A stretch of DNA of 64,000 nucleotides from Microcoleus sp. AS-A8 (lineage in GTDB: Bacteria > Cyanobacteriota > Cyanobacteriia > Cyanobacteriales > Coleofasciculaceae), in assembly GCA_039962225.1 (NCBI GenBank), contig JAMPKV010000012.1:62001-126000 (forward strand), written 5' to 3'. Position numbers and translations under genes: made by a program. Under the pieces are notes generated by a model. The model was not told the DNA's origin, searched no databases, and saw only the letters and a program-made list of their open reading frames with translations. How positions within the stretch are numbered: position 1 is the stretch's first letter; every line of letters starts with the position of its first letter. Positions 9,289-17,721 of this stretch are shown one piece after another.

Positions 9289-10551
9289 TGCTTGACGTAA
9301 TCGCCTCATCATGACATGGGCAGAATGCTCCTTTTGTCTTACTTTTCCCTGCCCAAAAACCCAACATCCTCAGGCAAAAGCGATCGCTTCTGCTCTCTCT
9401 TACTCCCCCCTGACCCAGGGGGGTATTAAAGAAAGATAAGCTTTTATTGAGTCAGTTGGAATTAGATTTTTCAGGTTTACACATGATGATGCCTATAAGT
9501 ATTTAGAGGGTGTTTTAGAGAGGATTATTCAGAAGATTGGGGAATTACGAAATGACCCTCCCGCAGCTCCCCTTATTAAGGGGGGAGTAAGATAAGATAG
9601 CGGTGTCAGGTATCGGAAAGTTAAAAATAGTGAAGTCTGCGGGAAATCTTCTTTTCTATAAGTAGGTAGAAGAAATTAAACACAGCCATGGGAAGATACA
9701 GCGGATCGCAAGGAAGTGGAGTCGAGTTAATTTAGTGCCATTTCGCTTGAAGTTAAAAGTTAAACCTCAAAAGTTCTTTGAGTGGATAGTGTTTAACTAC
9801 TTGGCAAGTTCGTGACTTATTTGGAGCCGCGTTGCACTTAGCAGCTTTCTTCCACACTCGCCCAACTTTACAAAAGCTTCATAGGGTATTAGGACAATCC
9901 ATTCAGACTACAAACTTATATAAAGGTTCCAAAATCAACAAGATGGCTCTTTTCTTGTTCGTTTTTACGCTCTTGCTCTAACCTTTAACATATATTTGCA
10001 ATTTATCTTAATGAAATCTCTGTAAAGATTTCTGGTAAGGAGTTTCATGTTCTTTCTAAAACATGCAATAGTTTTAGCCATGAGGAGTCAACGATAAATA
10101 CTAAATAAAAAGATTACTGAACTGAGTAATCCCCTAGCTTCCTACTGAGTTTATTTTTTTTCCAAAGGTTAACGAGTATTTGTCGAAACCACTCACCTCA
10201 ATCCGCAAAAAATCAACTCAATAAGCTTCCTGATGCCTGAGATGGCAAAGTTGTTAACGATTAGTTGCTAAACAATTGCTGTCAAACGGAGAGACGTGAC
10301 TTCATTGGCTGACGTAAATTTATAGTTAGTTGCGCGATAAGCCAAAAGAAGTATTACTAATTTTTGGCCATTCAGGAAAAACGGATTTTTAGTCTCAACT
10401 GAGCATGAGTTGGGATAAGTTTTCTGTTTCACTATTTCACCAGTAATAGAAATTCAGAGGCAATCTAATTTCTATCTGTTTATTCGTGAAAAGAAGCTTA
10501 ATTCAATCTGAAGTAAGTTGGCAATCTGAATAACACATACGAGGTAATACG
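9289..10551. other. long intergenic region with repeats and gene debris
   Basis: About 1.26 kb without an intact gene. It contains two palindromic repeats of the cyanobacterial CCCCC...GGGGG kind (about 9406-9424 and 9566-9587), a HIP1 octamer near 9380, and between the repeats the tail of a DUF559-type gene (separate entry). From about 9660 to 10540 it is AT-rich, with stops in all frames and no recognisable RNA gene. The last 60 bases must carry the promoter of the small exported protein at 10552. Confidence 0.6.
9440..9595 (+). pseudogene. C-terminal remnant of a DUF559 (VSR-like nuclease fold) gene
   Basis: An open frame without a start codon reads FIESVGIRFFRFTHDDAYKY, then LEGVLERIIQKI, then a repeat-derived tail PPAAPLIKGG and a stop. 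The first part matches the end of DUF559 proteins, where a strand (GIRFLRF) and a helix (VLExI) close the endonuclease-like fold. The preceding catalytic half is absent: an in-frame stop lies at 9437-9439 and no trace of it appears upstream. The call rests on one short conserved segment. Confidence 0.5.
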
Positions 10552-10776
10552 ATGAAGTTTATCCAAAAAAGCCTTGCTCTATTAGCTTTTGTTTTCACTG
10601 CTATCCTTGGCATGTTGGGAACTGCGATATTGGTTTACGCTAGCGAGAATGGCAGCGAGGATGATGAGTACTACGAGAGCTATAGTTCGCGCTCGCAGAC
10701 ATCGGAAAGTACTCACTCTAGGGCTACGAATTCCTCTCCTATTGACAGCGTAGTTGTGATGTCTGTCCCATCTTAG
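10552..10776 (+). CDS. small exported or membrane-anchored hypothetical protein
   Basis: A 74-residue protein. Residues 1-30 form a signal peptide or membrane anchor (MKFIQKSLALLAFVF, then a hydrophobic run ending VYAS), followed by a very acidic stretch (ENGSEDDEYYES) and a Ser/Thr-rich tail. A GAGGT motif lies about 8 bases before the ATG. VYA-S resembles a signal peptidase I site, so a mature peptide of about 45 residues may be released. No family is recognised. It is isolated between long non-coding DNA and a decayed Uma2 gene. Confidence 0.5.
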   Translation: MKFIQKSLALLAFVFTAILGMLGTAILVYASENGSEDDEYYESYSSRSQTSESTHSRATNSSPIDSVVVMSVPS

Positions 10777-10885
10777 ACAGGCAGCGCGAACGGGGTTGGA
10801 TGTGTGAGGCAGGAGGGGATGTCGAAGGCAGGACTCTTTGAGAATCCCTACGGGGAAGGCGTTAGCGGAAGTGGCACGTTAGCTA

Positions 10886-11127
10886 CTAGCAACCCGACTC
10901 AAAGCTTAGCCGTGGCTGCATCAACCCCCCAATGCTTAATTTTCTTCCCCTACGCGGGCTTTGTTCCATGAGGTGCAGCATGACTCCGAAACCGTAAAGC
11001 AGCAGCCGCATAAACAACTCCTTCAATCCGTTCAGCTTTCTTGAGAGAGGGCATCGCGTTGTAACGACGCTCAAATTCATAGCGATTTAAGCAATCTGCC
11101 TGACGCTTGTTTGCCCTTGGCGTCTAA
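10886..11127 (-). pseudogene. decayed 5' part of a Uma2-family (DUF820) gene
   Basis: On the reverse strand the frame reads CLNRYEFERRYNAMPSLKK, then AERIEGVVYAAAALRFRSHA, then APHGTKPA and an amber stop. This is the N-terminal block of one Uma2 subfamily (FERRYxAMPxLKKAELIEG...SPxRFxxHxxPH). After the stop, a shifted frame still shows HWGVDAATAKL, matching the next block (WLGVYxAATPGV). The gene therefore carries a stop and a frameshift and lacks its catalytic C-terminal half. Uma2 proteins have a restriction-endonuclease-like fold. Another broken copy lies at 19163 and an intact one at 39734. Confidence 0.65.
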
Positions 11128-11167
11128 GTCCTCATTGCGAATTTGTAATGGTGGGGTTTAGCTAATG

Positions 11168-12331
11168 TCAACCATACCAAAGAGATTCGATTTCTTTGGC
11201 GATCGCCTGTGCCTCAGAGGGTTCTTGAGAATCTAGTAAAACCGTAACATGACCTAACTTACGTCCAGGGCGAGATTCGCTTTTTCCGTACCAATGGACA
11301 ACAGTTCCTGGCAGACTCGCCAACTTTTGCCGCTTTTCCAGATAGTCATTCTGGGAATATTCATAACCCAAAAGATTCACCATCAGCGCACTGTTACATT
11401 TAAGCGTTGGACTTCCCAAAGATACACCTGTAACCGCCCTTAGTTGTTGTTCAAACTGAGAGGTTTCACAAGCATCGAGGGTGTAATGCCCGGAATTGTG
11501 GGTGCGAGGCGACACCTCATTCACCAACACCTTGCCATCCGTAGTCAAAAACAGTTCCAGCCCGAAGATACCGACAACTTGTAGACTATTCAAGAGAGTA
11601 TGTGCGATCGCCTCAACTTCGGCCACCACCTCTGCACTCACCTGTGCAGGTACAATTACGCGACGACAAACCTGTTCTTCTTGCTGAGTTTCCACTACCG
11701 AATAAACAACAACATCTCCAGCCACAGAACGGGCAGCCATCACTCCTAACTCTCGTTCAAAAGGAATAAATTCCTCTAGCAAAACAGGTGTATGTCCTAA
11801 CTTTTTCCAAGTTTCCTGTAAGCTACTGCTGTCTTTAATAATAAAAGTGCCTTGACCATCATAACCGTGGCGTCGCGCTTTGAGGACAAGGGGAAAATCT
11901 AACTCATTTAGATTCATCGGTTGCCCAAAGGATGCCGCATGAAGGAATTCCTCACTCCCCACTTCTCCTTCAAGCGTCATAAAACCAGGCTGAGGTATAC
12001 CAATCTCTTCCAAATAACAGCGCTGGTGATACTTATCCAACAATGGCGTTAACGCTTCTAAGCGTGGGCGAAAGCAGACACCCTGCTGTGCCAAAGGCAT
12101 CAACGCTTCTAAATTGATAAACTCATTCTCAAAAGTGATCACATCACAGCGAGTTGCGAGTTCAGCGGTAGCAGCAGCATCATCAATGGGGGCAAAAATC
12201 GTTTCAGTGGCGATTTCAACCGCTGGATCGGTAGGATGGGGCGTCTGAATAATGAGTTCAATCCCTAATGCCTGACGCGCACCTGCCATCATCCAAGCGA
12301 GTTGCCCTCCACCAATCACACCAACACGCAT
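11168..12331 (-). CDS. purK: 5-(carboxyamino)imidazole ribonucleotide synthase (PurK)
   Basis: A 387-residue ATP-grasp enzyme of purine synthesis that makes N5-carboxyaminoimidazole ribonucleotide from AIR, bicarbonate and ATP. The N-terminal nucleotide-binding motif MRVGVIGGGQLAWMM is diagnostic, followed by CDVITFENEFI, the ATP-grasp region with LKARRHGYDGQGT and LEEFIPFERELGVMAARS, and the metal-binding ELFLTTDGKVLVNEVSPRTH. Length is normal for the family. The start is ATG. The gene stands alone; its carboxylate-shifting partner purE is not in the window. Confidence 0.95.
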   Translation of the reverse strand: MRVGVIGGGQLAWMMAGARQALGIELIIQTPHPTDPAVEIATETIFAPIDDAAATAELATRCDVITFENEFINLEALMPLAQQGVCFRPRLEALTPLLDKYHQRCYLEEIGIPQPGFMTLEGEVGSEEFLHAASFGQPMNLNELDFPLVLKARRHGYDGQGTFIIKDSSSLQETWKKLGHTPVLLEEFIPFERELGVMAARSVAGDVVVYSVVETQQEEQVCRRVIVPAQVSAEVVAEVEAIAHTLLNSLQVVGIFGLELFLTTDGKVLVNEVSPRTHNSGHYTLDACETSQFEQQLRAVTGVSLGSPTLKCNSALMVNLLGYEYSQNDYLEKRQKLASLPGTVVHWYGKSESRPGRKLGHVTVLLDSQEPSEAQAIAKEIESLWYG

Positions 12332-12612
12332 AATCTTTATTCTGTGCTACTACATGAGAACCAATATTTTCTCACTTTAATCGATTATTCACTTACTTTT
12401 CTTCCGGTAAGGAGATAGTTGAACATCTCTGCCTTTTCTTTGACATCAATCACACCCCCTTATTAAAACAGATATAGCAGTCCTCAATAATCTCTAAGAA
12501 CCTTCCTTTCTCTTCTGTGCGCTCTCTGTGCCTGGAGTGGTTCGTTAAAAAAAGCCAATCTCACAAATGATTTAGGATTTCATAGTTATAAAGATAGTCT
12601 GAAACAAAACAA

Positions 12613-13113
12613 TCAACGACAACCCAAAGAGTCACGAGTTGGTACACCCGTTTGTGAATTCACGCCCGTTGCCTTGGTACAGAGTTCTTTGATTTGGGCA
12701 CCATCGAGAATTGCATCACTGAAATCAGCACCCGTAATATCAACATTGTCAAAGGTGGAGCGCAGCATGATACTCTCAGTGAGAACAGCATCACTTAAAT
12801 CGGCATTGGTGAAGTTCACCTGATCGACCATTGCATTACTTAAATTTGCCCCATGTAAATTGGCCTGAGTCATCACCGAAGCACTAAAAATTGTTCCTTG
12901 CAAATCAGCATCAGTAAAGTTAGTTCGTTCTAAATTAGCATTAGAAAATTCAGCAGAGCGTAAGGTTTGACCCGAAAAATCCTTACCTTTTAGTTCTGCA
13001 TTGCTATAAGACAAAGGAGGCGGATAATATTTAGTCGCCTGTGCTAATGCAGGTAGGGGACAGCACAAAACAATCAATGCCAAGAGGAAGGTAGCGAGTC
13101 GCCGAAAAATCAT
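12613..13113 (-). CDS. exported pentapeptide-repeat protein
   Basis: About 166 residues. The ATG at 13113 (MIFRRLATFLLAL) is preferred because it begins the signal peptide directly; a GTG at 13131 would add six residues. The signal peptide ends around PALAQA. Residues about 40-140 consist of A(N/D)LXX/FXX pentapeptide repeats (LERTNFTDADLQGTIF, ANLHGANLSNAM), which fold into a right-handed quadrilateral beta helix. The C-terminus has two cysteines in LCTKATGVN...SLGC, the closing element seen in thylakoid lumen pentapeptide proteins of cyanobacteria and plants. A lumen or periplasm location is likely; the function of this group is unknown. Confidence 0.85.
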   Translation of the reverse strand: MIFRRLATFLLALIVLCCPLPALAQATKYYPPPLSYSNAELKGKDFSGQTLRSAEFSNANLERTNFTDADLQGTIFSASVMTQANLHGANLSNAMVDQVNFTNADLSDAVLTESIMLRSTFDNVDITGADFSDAILDGAQIKELCTKATGVNSQTGVPTRDSLGCR

Positions 13114-13312
13114 AGTTAATTCACACTCCACATGGGTAGTGAGTCGCTCTCAATCGCTAAATTTGAGCGCAAATCTACTTTGCCTAGTGTCGCATCGAAC
13201 GGTTAAACCACAAATCCTGCTTTAGAGGCAAAGCATTGCAAACACTCGCGGACGAAGAGGCCAGTCTCCAGGTAGGATGAGGATACTGTATAGAAGTTGT
13301 TCAACAAAGGTC

Positions 13313-13660
13313 ATGCCAAACTTCTTGTTGACTTGGCTACTCGCGGCTGTGTCATTGGTGATTACAGCCTATCTAGTACCGGGCTTTGTGATCCAAAGTT
13401 TTGTAGCTGCTTTGATAGCATCGGTGATTTTAGGGTTAGTCAATGCGATCATCAAACCGATTTTAGTCCTTCTGACACTACCGATCACAATTGTGAGCCT
13501 AGGCTTGTTTCTGTTTGTTGTAAACGCCATCACAATTTGGCTAGCGGGTTATCTCACCCCTGGTTTTGATGTGAGAGGCTTTATTCCTGCTTTAATCGGT
13601 TCAATCGTACTCACTATAGTGAGCAGTGTACTTAACCATCTGGTTGGCGATCGCGCTTAG
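13313..13660 (+). CDS. phage holin family 4-like small membrane protein (YvlD type)
   Basis: A 115-residue integral membrane protein with four hydrophobic helices: FLLTWLLAAVSLVITAYLVP, a second around AALIASVILGLVNAII, a third around ITIVSLGLFLFVVNAITIWL, and a fourth near the C-terminus. The NAIIKPILxxLTLPI stretch and GFDVRGF are typical of the DUF360/Phage_holin_4_2 family, common in bacteria and not specific to phages. The ATG at 13313 has AAAGG just upstream. Its last 29 bases overlap the end of the convergent cbiG-cobJ gene. Confidence 0.82.
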   Translation: MPNFLLTWLLAAVSLVITAYLVPGFVIQSFVAALIASVILGLVNAIIKPILVLLTLPITIVSLGLFLFVVNAITIWLAGYLTPGFDVRGFIPALIGSIVLTIVSSVLNHLVGDRA

Positions 13661-15680
13661 GTGAATTCAGTCCTGTTGATTCGCTCTCAAAGCCGAGATA
13701 ACCTCGTGGGGTAATCATCCAATCCCCATGAGTTCTGGTACTTTCGTTGCCAATCAGCACTGTCGTGAGCATATCAATGGGCGCTTCCAGGAGTTTTTCT
13801 AAGGTGGTGAGAGTAATCTGTTCCTCTTGGCGATAGGCGGAGCGAACCAGTGCCACTGGAGTCATTGGCTTGCGATACTTTAAAAAGATCGCTCTGGCTG
13901 TGGCTATCTGCTCGGTGCGAGTACGCGATCGCGGATTATACAACGCCGTGACAAAATCAGCTTGGGCAGCAGCAATTAGACGCTTTTCAATCATTTCCCA
14001 AGGCGTTAACAAGTCGCTTAAGCTAATCGCACAGAAGTCATGCATCAACGGCGCACCCACACGAGACGCCGCCGATTGCAAGGCGGTAATTCCCGGAAAT
14101 ACCTGTACCCCTGGAGTCTTCCCATCCCAACCTTGGGCACGAAGTTCTTCTAACACTAATCCCGCCATGCCGTAGATCCCACAATCCCCAGAGGAGACAA
14201 CGGCTACCGTTAAACCCCACTGTGCTAATTCAATGGCTCTTTCTGCCCGTTGCCGTTCCTGCGTAATCGGTAGGGCTTCCACAATCTGCCCCGGACGTAG
14301 CACAGGGGTAATTAAATCAATATAAAGAGAGTAGCCAATCACGACATCCGCACGAGAGATGGCAGTTTGAGCCGCAGGCGTGATCTGGTCTAATTGTCCT
14401 GGCCCCGTACCCACGAGTAATAATTGACCAATACGCCCCGTATATTCTCGTTCCGATTGGGCGATCGCAACTGTCACCGCCCCTGGTTGCCCTTCTAATT
14501 TAAAAATTTGTTTTGCCACCCGTAGAGGCACCCCTTGTGGCTGCCCTACTTGTGGTTGCCCTACGCCGTCGGAAAGGGCAGGCATAAAACCTGCCCCTAC
14601 GATTGCTGCGGCTTCGGCAACACTGGGCGTTCCGACTTCTTTGTCCACAATTGCTGAGGGATTGGGGACTTTAACGGAGCGTAGCACTTCTGCTGGGAAG
14701 GTGCGTAAAGGCCAATGGCGTTCGCGGCATAATTCGACTAATCCCACTTCATCGGCTTTAATATCGATGGTGGCAAGTCCTGCGATCGCACTTTCAGCTA
14801 AATGATTTTGCTGACAAACCTGCTGAATCGCTGTCTCAATCAACGCTCTGGATGTCCCTCGCTCGCAACCAATGCCCACCCACAACACCCGTGGATGCCA
14901 CTGGACTTCTGGGAAATCCGATTCGGGTGAAAATCGCCTTTGTATGGGGCTAATCCAAATCCTCGCTTTGGGCATCAAATTGGGATTTTGGCTCCCCCCC
15001 TTAATCAGGGGGGGTAAGGGGGAGTGGGATGTTGGATGATTCGGTTGTTCTTTAGACTCAACAATCTCTGATTCGGTTGCAGGAGATTCAGGACATCTCA
15101 AGTTAAATGGATGTGCCTGGGGAAGATGATTTTGCCACAGTTTTGAGCCTGCCTCTTGCATCACCAGGACGGATTCACCTCGCGCCACCGCAGCACTCAC
15201 CCCCGTCCAATCTCCCTCCCCTCGTTGCCAACCGAAGGGAACGCCCAACATATCCACTCCCGGTAAGCCTAACCCAGCAGAGGCACCTGTTAAAACAGGA
15301 GTTGCCCCCAGTTGGAGCGCAATCATTCTTGCCAATTGCTCCGCTTTCCCTTGGTGTCCACTACATAAACTGATGACAAACTGCCCCTGTTCATCAACGA
15401 CAACAACGGCGGGATCGCGGGATTTATCCTCTAGAAGGGGAGCAATCAACCGCACTACGGCTCCAGTAGCTAAGCAAAATACAAAGGCACGGTGGTGGTG
15501 CCATAAGCTGGCAATATGGTCTTTGAGAGAACCTGTGTAGTTTTGAGCCTGTGCAATGCTCAGTGACTCTGGCACCCAAAGGCTTGCGCCACTGGTTTGA
15601 CACAGAGGTTGCAATCGTTGGGCACCTGTGGGGGTGGTGGCGACAAGGGCTAGGGGTTGAAAATCTTGGAAAAGCAACAC
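13632..15680 (-). CDS. cobJ: CbiG-CobJ fusion: cobalt-precorrin-5A hydrolase-like domain plus precorrin-3B C17-methyltransferase
   Basis: A 682-residue bifunctional protein of cobalamin synthesis. Residues about 1-390 are CbiG-like (FCLATGAVVRLIAPLL, VVVVDEQGQFVISLCSGHQG, then the C-terminal VGIGCERGTS module); residues about 415-660 are a CobJ methyltransferase (LLLVGTGPGQLDQIT, VVSSGDCGIYGMAG, VFPGITALQSAASRVGAPL, ALYNPRSR). CobJ uses SAM to methylate C17 and contracts the ring; this fusion is usual in cyanobacteria. The start is a GTG. Two stretches look like translated repeats: SPLPPLIKGGS (DNA about 14983-15030), and GAGFMPALSDGVGQPQVGQP with its continuation (about 14525-14606), both in linkers. 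The gene converges on the holin-like gene with a 29-base overlap. Confidence 0.93.
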   Translation of the reverse strand: MLLFQDFQPLALVATTPTGAQRLQPLCQTSGASLWVPESLSIAQAQNYTGSLKDHIASLWHHHRAFVFCLATGAVVRLIAPLLEDKSRDPAVVVVDEQGQFVISLCSGHQGKAEQLARMIALQLGATPVLTGASAGLGLPGVDMLGVPFGWQRGEGDWTGVSAAVARGESVLVMQEAGSKLWQNHLPQAHPFNLRCPESPATESEIVESKEQPNHPTSHSPLPPLIKGGSQNPNLMPKARIWISPIQRRFSPESDFPEVQWHPRVLWVGIGCERGTSRALIETAIQQVCQQNHLAESAIAGLATIDIKADEVGLVELCRERHWPLRTFPAEVLRSVKVPNPSAIVDKEVGTPSVAEAAAIVGAGFMPALSDGVGQPQVGQPQGVPLRVAKQIFKLEGQPGAVTVAIAQSEREYTGRIGQLLLVGTGPGQLDQITPAAQTAISRADVVIGYSLYIDLITPVLRPGQIVEALPITQERQRAERAIELAQWGLTVAVVSSGDCGIYGMAGLVLEELRAQGWDGKTPGVQVFPGITALQSAASRVGAPLMHDFCAISLSDLLTPWEMIEKRLIAAAQADFVTALYNPRSRTRTEQIATARAIFLKYRKPMTPVALVRSAYRQEEQITLTTLEKLLEAPIDMLTTVLIGNESTRTHGDWMITPRGYLGFESESTGLNSPKRDRQPDG
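14525..14606. repeat. dispersed repeat inserted in frame in cbiG-cobJ
   Basis: The DNA holds cagaggcaccccttgtggct, gccctacttgtggttgccct and ggcaggcataaaacctgccc in sequence. The last part is a short inverted repeat (GGGCAGG...CCTGCCC) of a kind widespread between genes in filamentous cyanobacteria. Here it is translated as part of a linker between the CbiG-like and CobJ domains. Confidence 0.55.
14983..15030. repeat. CCCCCCTTAATCAGGGGGGG-type palindrome inside cbiG-cobJ
   Basis: The sequence ccccccttaatcaggggggg is a near-perfect palindrome in the cbiG part. It is read as PPLIKGG and sits in a Pro/Ser/His-rich linker between the two halves of the CbiG-like region. Related palindromes occur at 9566-9587, in the kinase gene near 27860-27896, and between genes at 44816-44890. 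Confidence 0.6.
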
Positions 15681-15805
15681 AAAAAATTAATTAGAGCCAG
15701 GAATTTTCACAAACGCCAATTTTATCTTCAAATAAGTTAATTTTCTGGCCCTAAAAGAATTTCCGACTAATCAATGGGTTCCCTGACCACTCATCACCTT
15801 TGATT

Positions 15806-17293
15806 TCACACCTCTGAAACCACCTCTTGCCCAAGTTTGCTGATAGCCGCTTGATAAGGCTCAAACGTCAGGGTTGTGTCTCCACTCAATCCCCGCAAAG
15901 CATTGGCACGGCTTTCAAAAAGCTGCTCTACCGCGTCGATGACTGTCCCGATCGCCTGATGGTCACATTCTCTCAGAAATTCATCCGTGGAAAGGGTGCC
16001 GGCAAAGAAGTCTTTTGCTCGTTGGATCAGGTGTCGCACGGAGGGAAACCCCATAGCGTTGACAATAAATGTTGCGATCGGGGAATTTTTGAGATCATAA
16101 GAGGAGTCCTGATTTCGTCCCTTCCTCAACAGCTCTAACACCTCATGTTCCAGCGCCGTTTCCGGGGGGTGAATGCTGGGAATATCGGGCAAAAATTGTT
16201 CCAAGGAGGGGGTTTTGAGTCCTGGTGTGGGTAATTCTCCCATCATGGTTGAAAGGGGAATATCGCGATCGCGTCCTCCCAATCGCATAGAAAGTGCCTC
16301 AATAATTGCGATCGAGACGAGTTTGCATCCTAAATATAGCTTTGCTACCTCTAGATTTTTGCGAGTTTTCAATATCAGTTCTGCATAAGTTTCCTCATCT
16401 GGCTCTCCCATAAACCGCTGAAACACCTTTTCTGGAGACAGGAAATTCATGAATCCTTCCATATTTTGCAGCGATCGGCGATAGCCAGCAACCGTGTAGG
16501 AATTGGCATGAATTAGCTCATGATTGGTTTCGGGCAACAAGTTCCAGGTATTGTCTAAAAAATCGGCTGAATTGGGATAAGCAAAATTCTCCACATCCCG
16601 GTTGGATAGTTGCACACAGCGTTTAACAATTTCAATAATTTCAGCCTCGCTCCATCCAAAGTTAAATTGATGATTCGCTGCGATTAATCGTTGGTACAAC
16701 ATCTCGCTAGGAGTTAAACCGGATGCAGACAACGGACGAAACGGAATCGTTGCTTCGATACAAGCAACGATTTGAGCAATCATACCAGGACTCAAAACAG
16801 GCTCCAAAGACCGTGCTGCAATTAGCGCGCTCAAGAATTCATTTTGCCCTGCCATGGGAGAAAGCACCTGACTCGGCGAAAACCCAAATATCGTTGCAAC
16901 AATATCAAACATTAGTGACGCCGGCATGTCAGTGGCTTCTCGAATTACCAACTGCCCTTTGGTTGCCTTACCTTTAGCTTCCTTAACCTCCGTCCCTTTA
17001 ACTTCCTTAACAAAAGGAGCGATGTAACTGCCGATGTTGATACTGACACCGTGATCGACTTGCACATACACAAGGTCATGAAATAAAGCCGCTAAGACCT
17101 CAATAGCGTTAACTGACCCACCGACCTCAAAAATGTGATCGGGAGTATGAAAATAGCGCCAAGGACCGGTCATGGTTTGGATAATCAACTCGGTAATAGT
17201 CTCAAGTTGTGTCGGCTCGACTTTGCCTTGTAGCTGTTCAATCGCCCAAACCAAACGATCTTTGCAACGAGTGTGAGCAACCTCTAAATCCAT
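15806..17293 (-). CDS. HD-type hydrolase-like hypothetical protein
   Basis: About 495 residues. The ATG at 17293 is chosen because AGGGTGG lies just upstream; a GTG nine bases earlier is possible. The N-terminal part has WRYFHTPDHI (His49, His53) and LAALFHDLVY (His72-Asp73), the metal-ligand layout of the HD superfamily and close to predicted HD phosphohydrolases with HTxxHI...FHDxVY. The remaining 400 residues are helical and unfamiliar; no second enzyme domain is evident. Residues about 95-113 form a low-complexity Lys/Glu/Ala insert (KEVKGTEVKEAKGKATKG) encoded by near-repeats, absent from the expected fold. The substrate is unknown. Confidence 0.65.
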   Translation of the reverse strand: MDLEVAHTRCKDRLVWAIEQLQGKVEPTQLETITELIIQTMTGPWRYFHTPDHIFEVGGSVNAIEVLAALFHDLVYVQVDHGVSINIGSYIAPFVKEVKGTEVKEAKGKATKGQLVIREATDMPASLMFDIVATIFGFSPSQVLSPMAGQNEFLSALIAARSLEPVLSPGMIAQIVACIEATIPFRPLSASGLTPSEMLYQRLIAANHQFNFGWSEAEIIEIVKRCVQLSNRDVENFAYPNSADFLDNTWNLLPETNHELIHANSYTVAGYRRSLQNMEGFMNFLSPEKVFQRFMGEPDEETYAELILKTRKNLEVAKLYLGCKLVSIAIIEALSMRLGGRDRDIPLSTMMGELPTPGLKTPSLEQFLPDIPSIHPPETALEHEVLELLRKGRNQDSSYDLKNSPIATFIVNAMGFPSVRHLIQRAKDFFAGTLSTDEFLRECDHQAIGTVIDAVEQLFESRANALRGLSGDTTLTFEPYQAAISKLGQEVVSEV

Positions 17294-17721
17294 AATTACC
17301 ACCCTTTTCCCCGATCTAAATCATTCCTGAAAGACACGGACTCAGCAGCGCTTGAGACACTGACACTAGCAACCCATTCCTTGACATCCTGTGGCGAACA
17401 GCGCCATCCCGCCACTGCTGTTAGTAGTTACCTTACTTTACTCGATGAAGACGGGAACTGCCGTGAAGACTATTGGGAGAATTATGGTTTAGCTCTGAGT
17501 CAGGGAAATCTTAAGAAAAAACAAAATTTTAACTTCTCCCCTTCTGCCATCTGCCTCCTGCCATCTGCCGTTTTTGTAAAAGTCAGGGCATAGCCACAGG
17601 TCATGCTTGCATTACATTTAGTACTCAAGGCTTGACATGCTGGATGGGGGGTTATAGATTTTTTGTGTCAATACTTTCCCCAACAACGAGATGGTAGGGT
17701 TGGTCATTGGAGGTAGCTGAT
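17294..17721. other. intergenic region upstream of the EAL gene
   Basis: About 430 bases between the divergent HD-type and EAL genes. It contains a CTTCTGCC-type dispersed repeat (about 17538-17572, ttctgccatctgcctcctgc) and a likely sigma-70 promoter at 17632-17660. The open frame starting with a TTG near 17381 looks spurious because it runs through the repeat and has no ribosome binding site. Confidence 0.5.
17632..17660 (+). promoter_or_regulatory. predicted sigma-70 type promoter of the EAL gene
   Basis: TTGACA at 17632-17637 is a perfect -35 hexamer; TAGATT at 17655-17660 is a 4/6 match to the -10 at a 17-base spacing, with TATAGA overlapping at 15. It lies about 60 bases before the GTG start of the EAL protein, an appropriate distance. 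Confidence 0.45.

Noticed and set aside
12332-12612. Looked for 6S RNA (ssaA), which lies next to purK in some Synechococcus strains.
   Set aside because: No long interrupted hairpin with a central bubble could be seen; the region holds a dispersed repeat and AT-rich sequence.
17381-17593. A 70-codon open frame beginning with TTG before the EAL gene.
   Set aside because: It has no ribosome binding site, runs through a CTTCTGCC-type dispersed repeat and resembles no protein.
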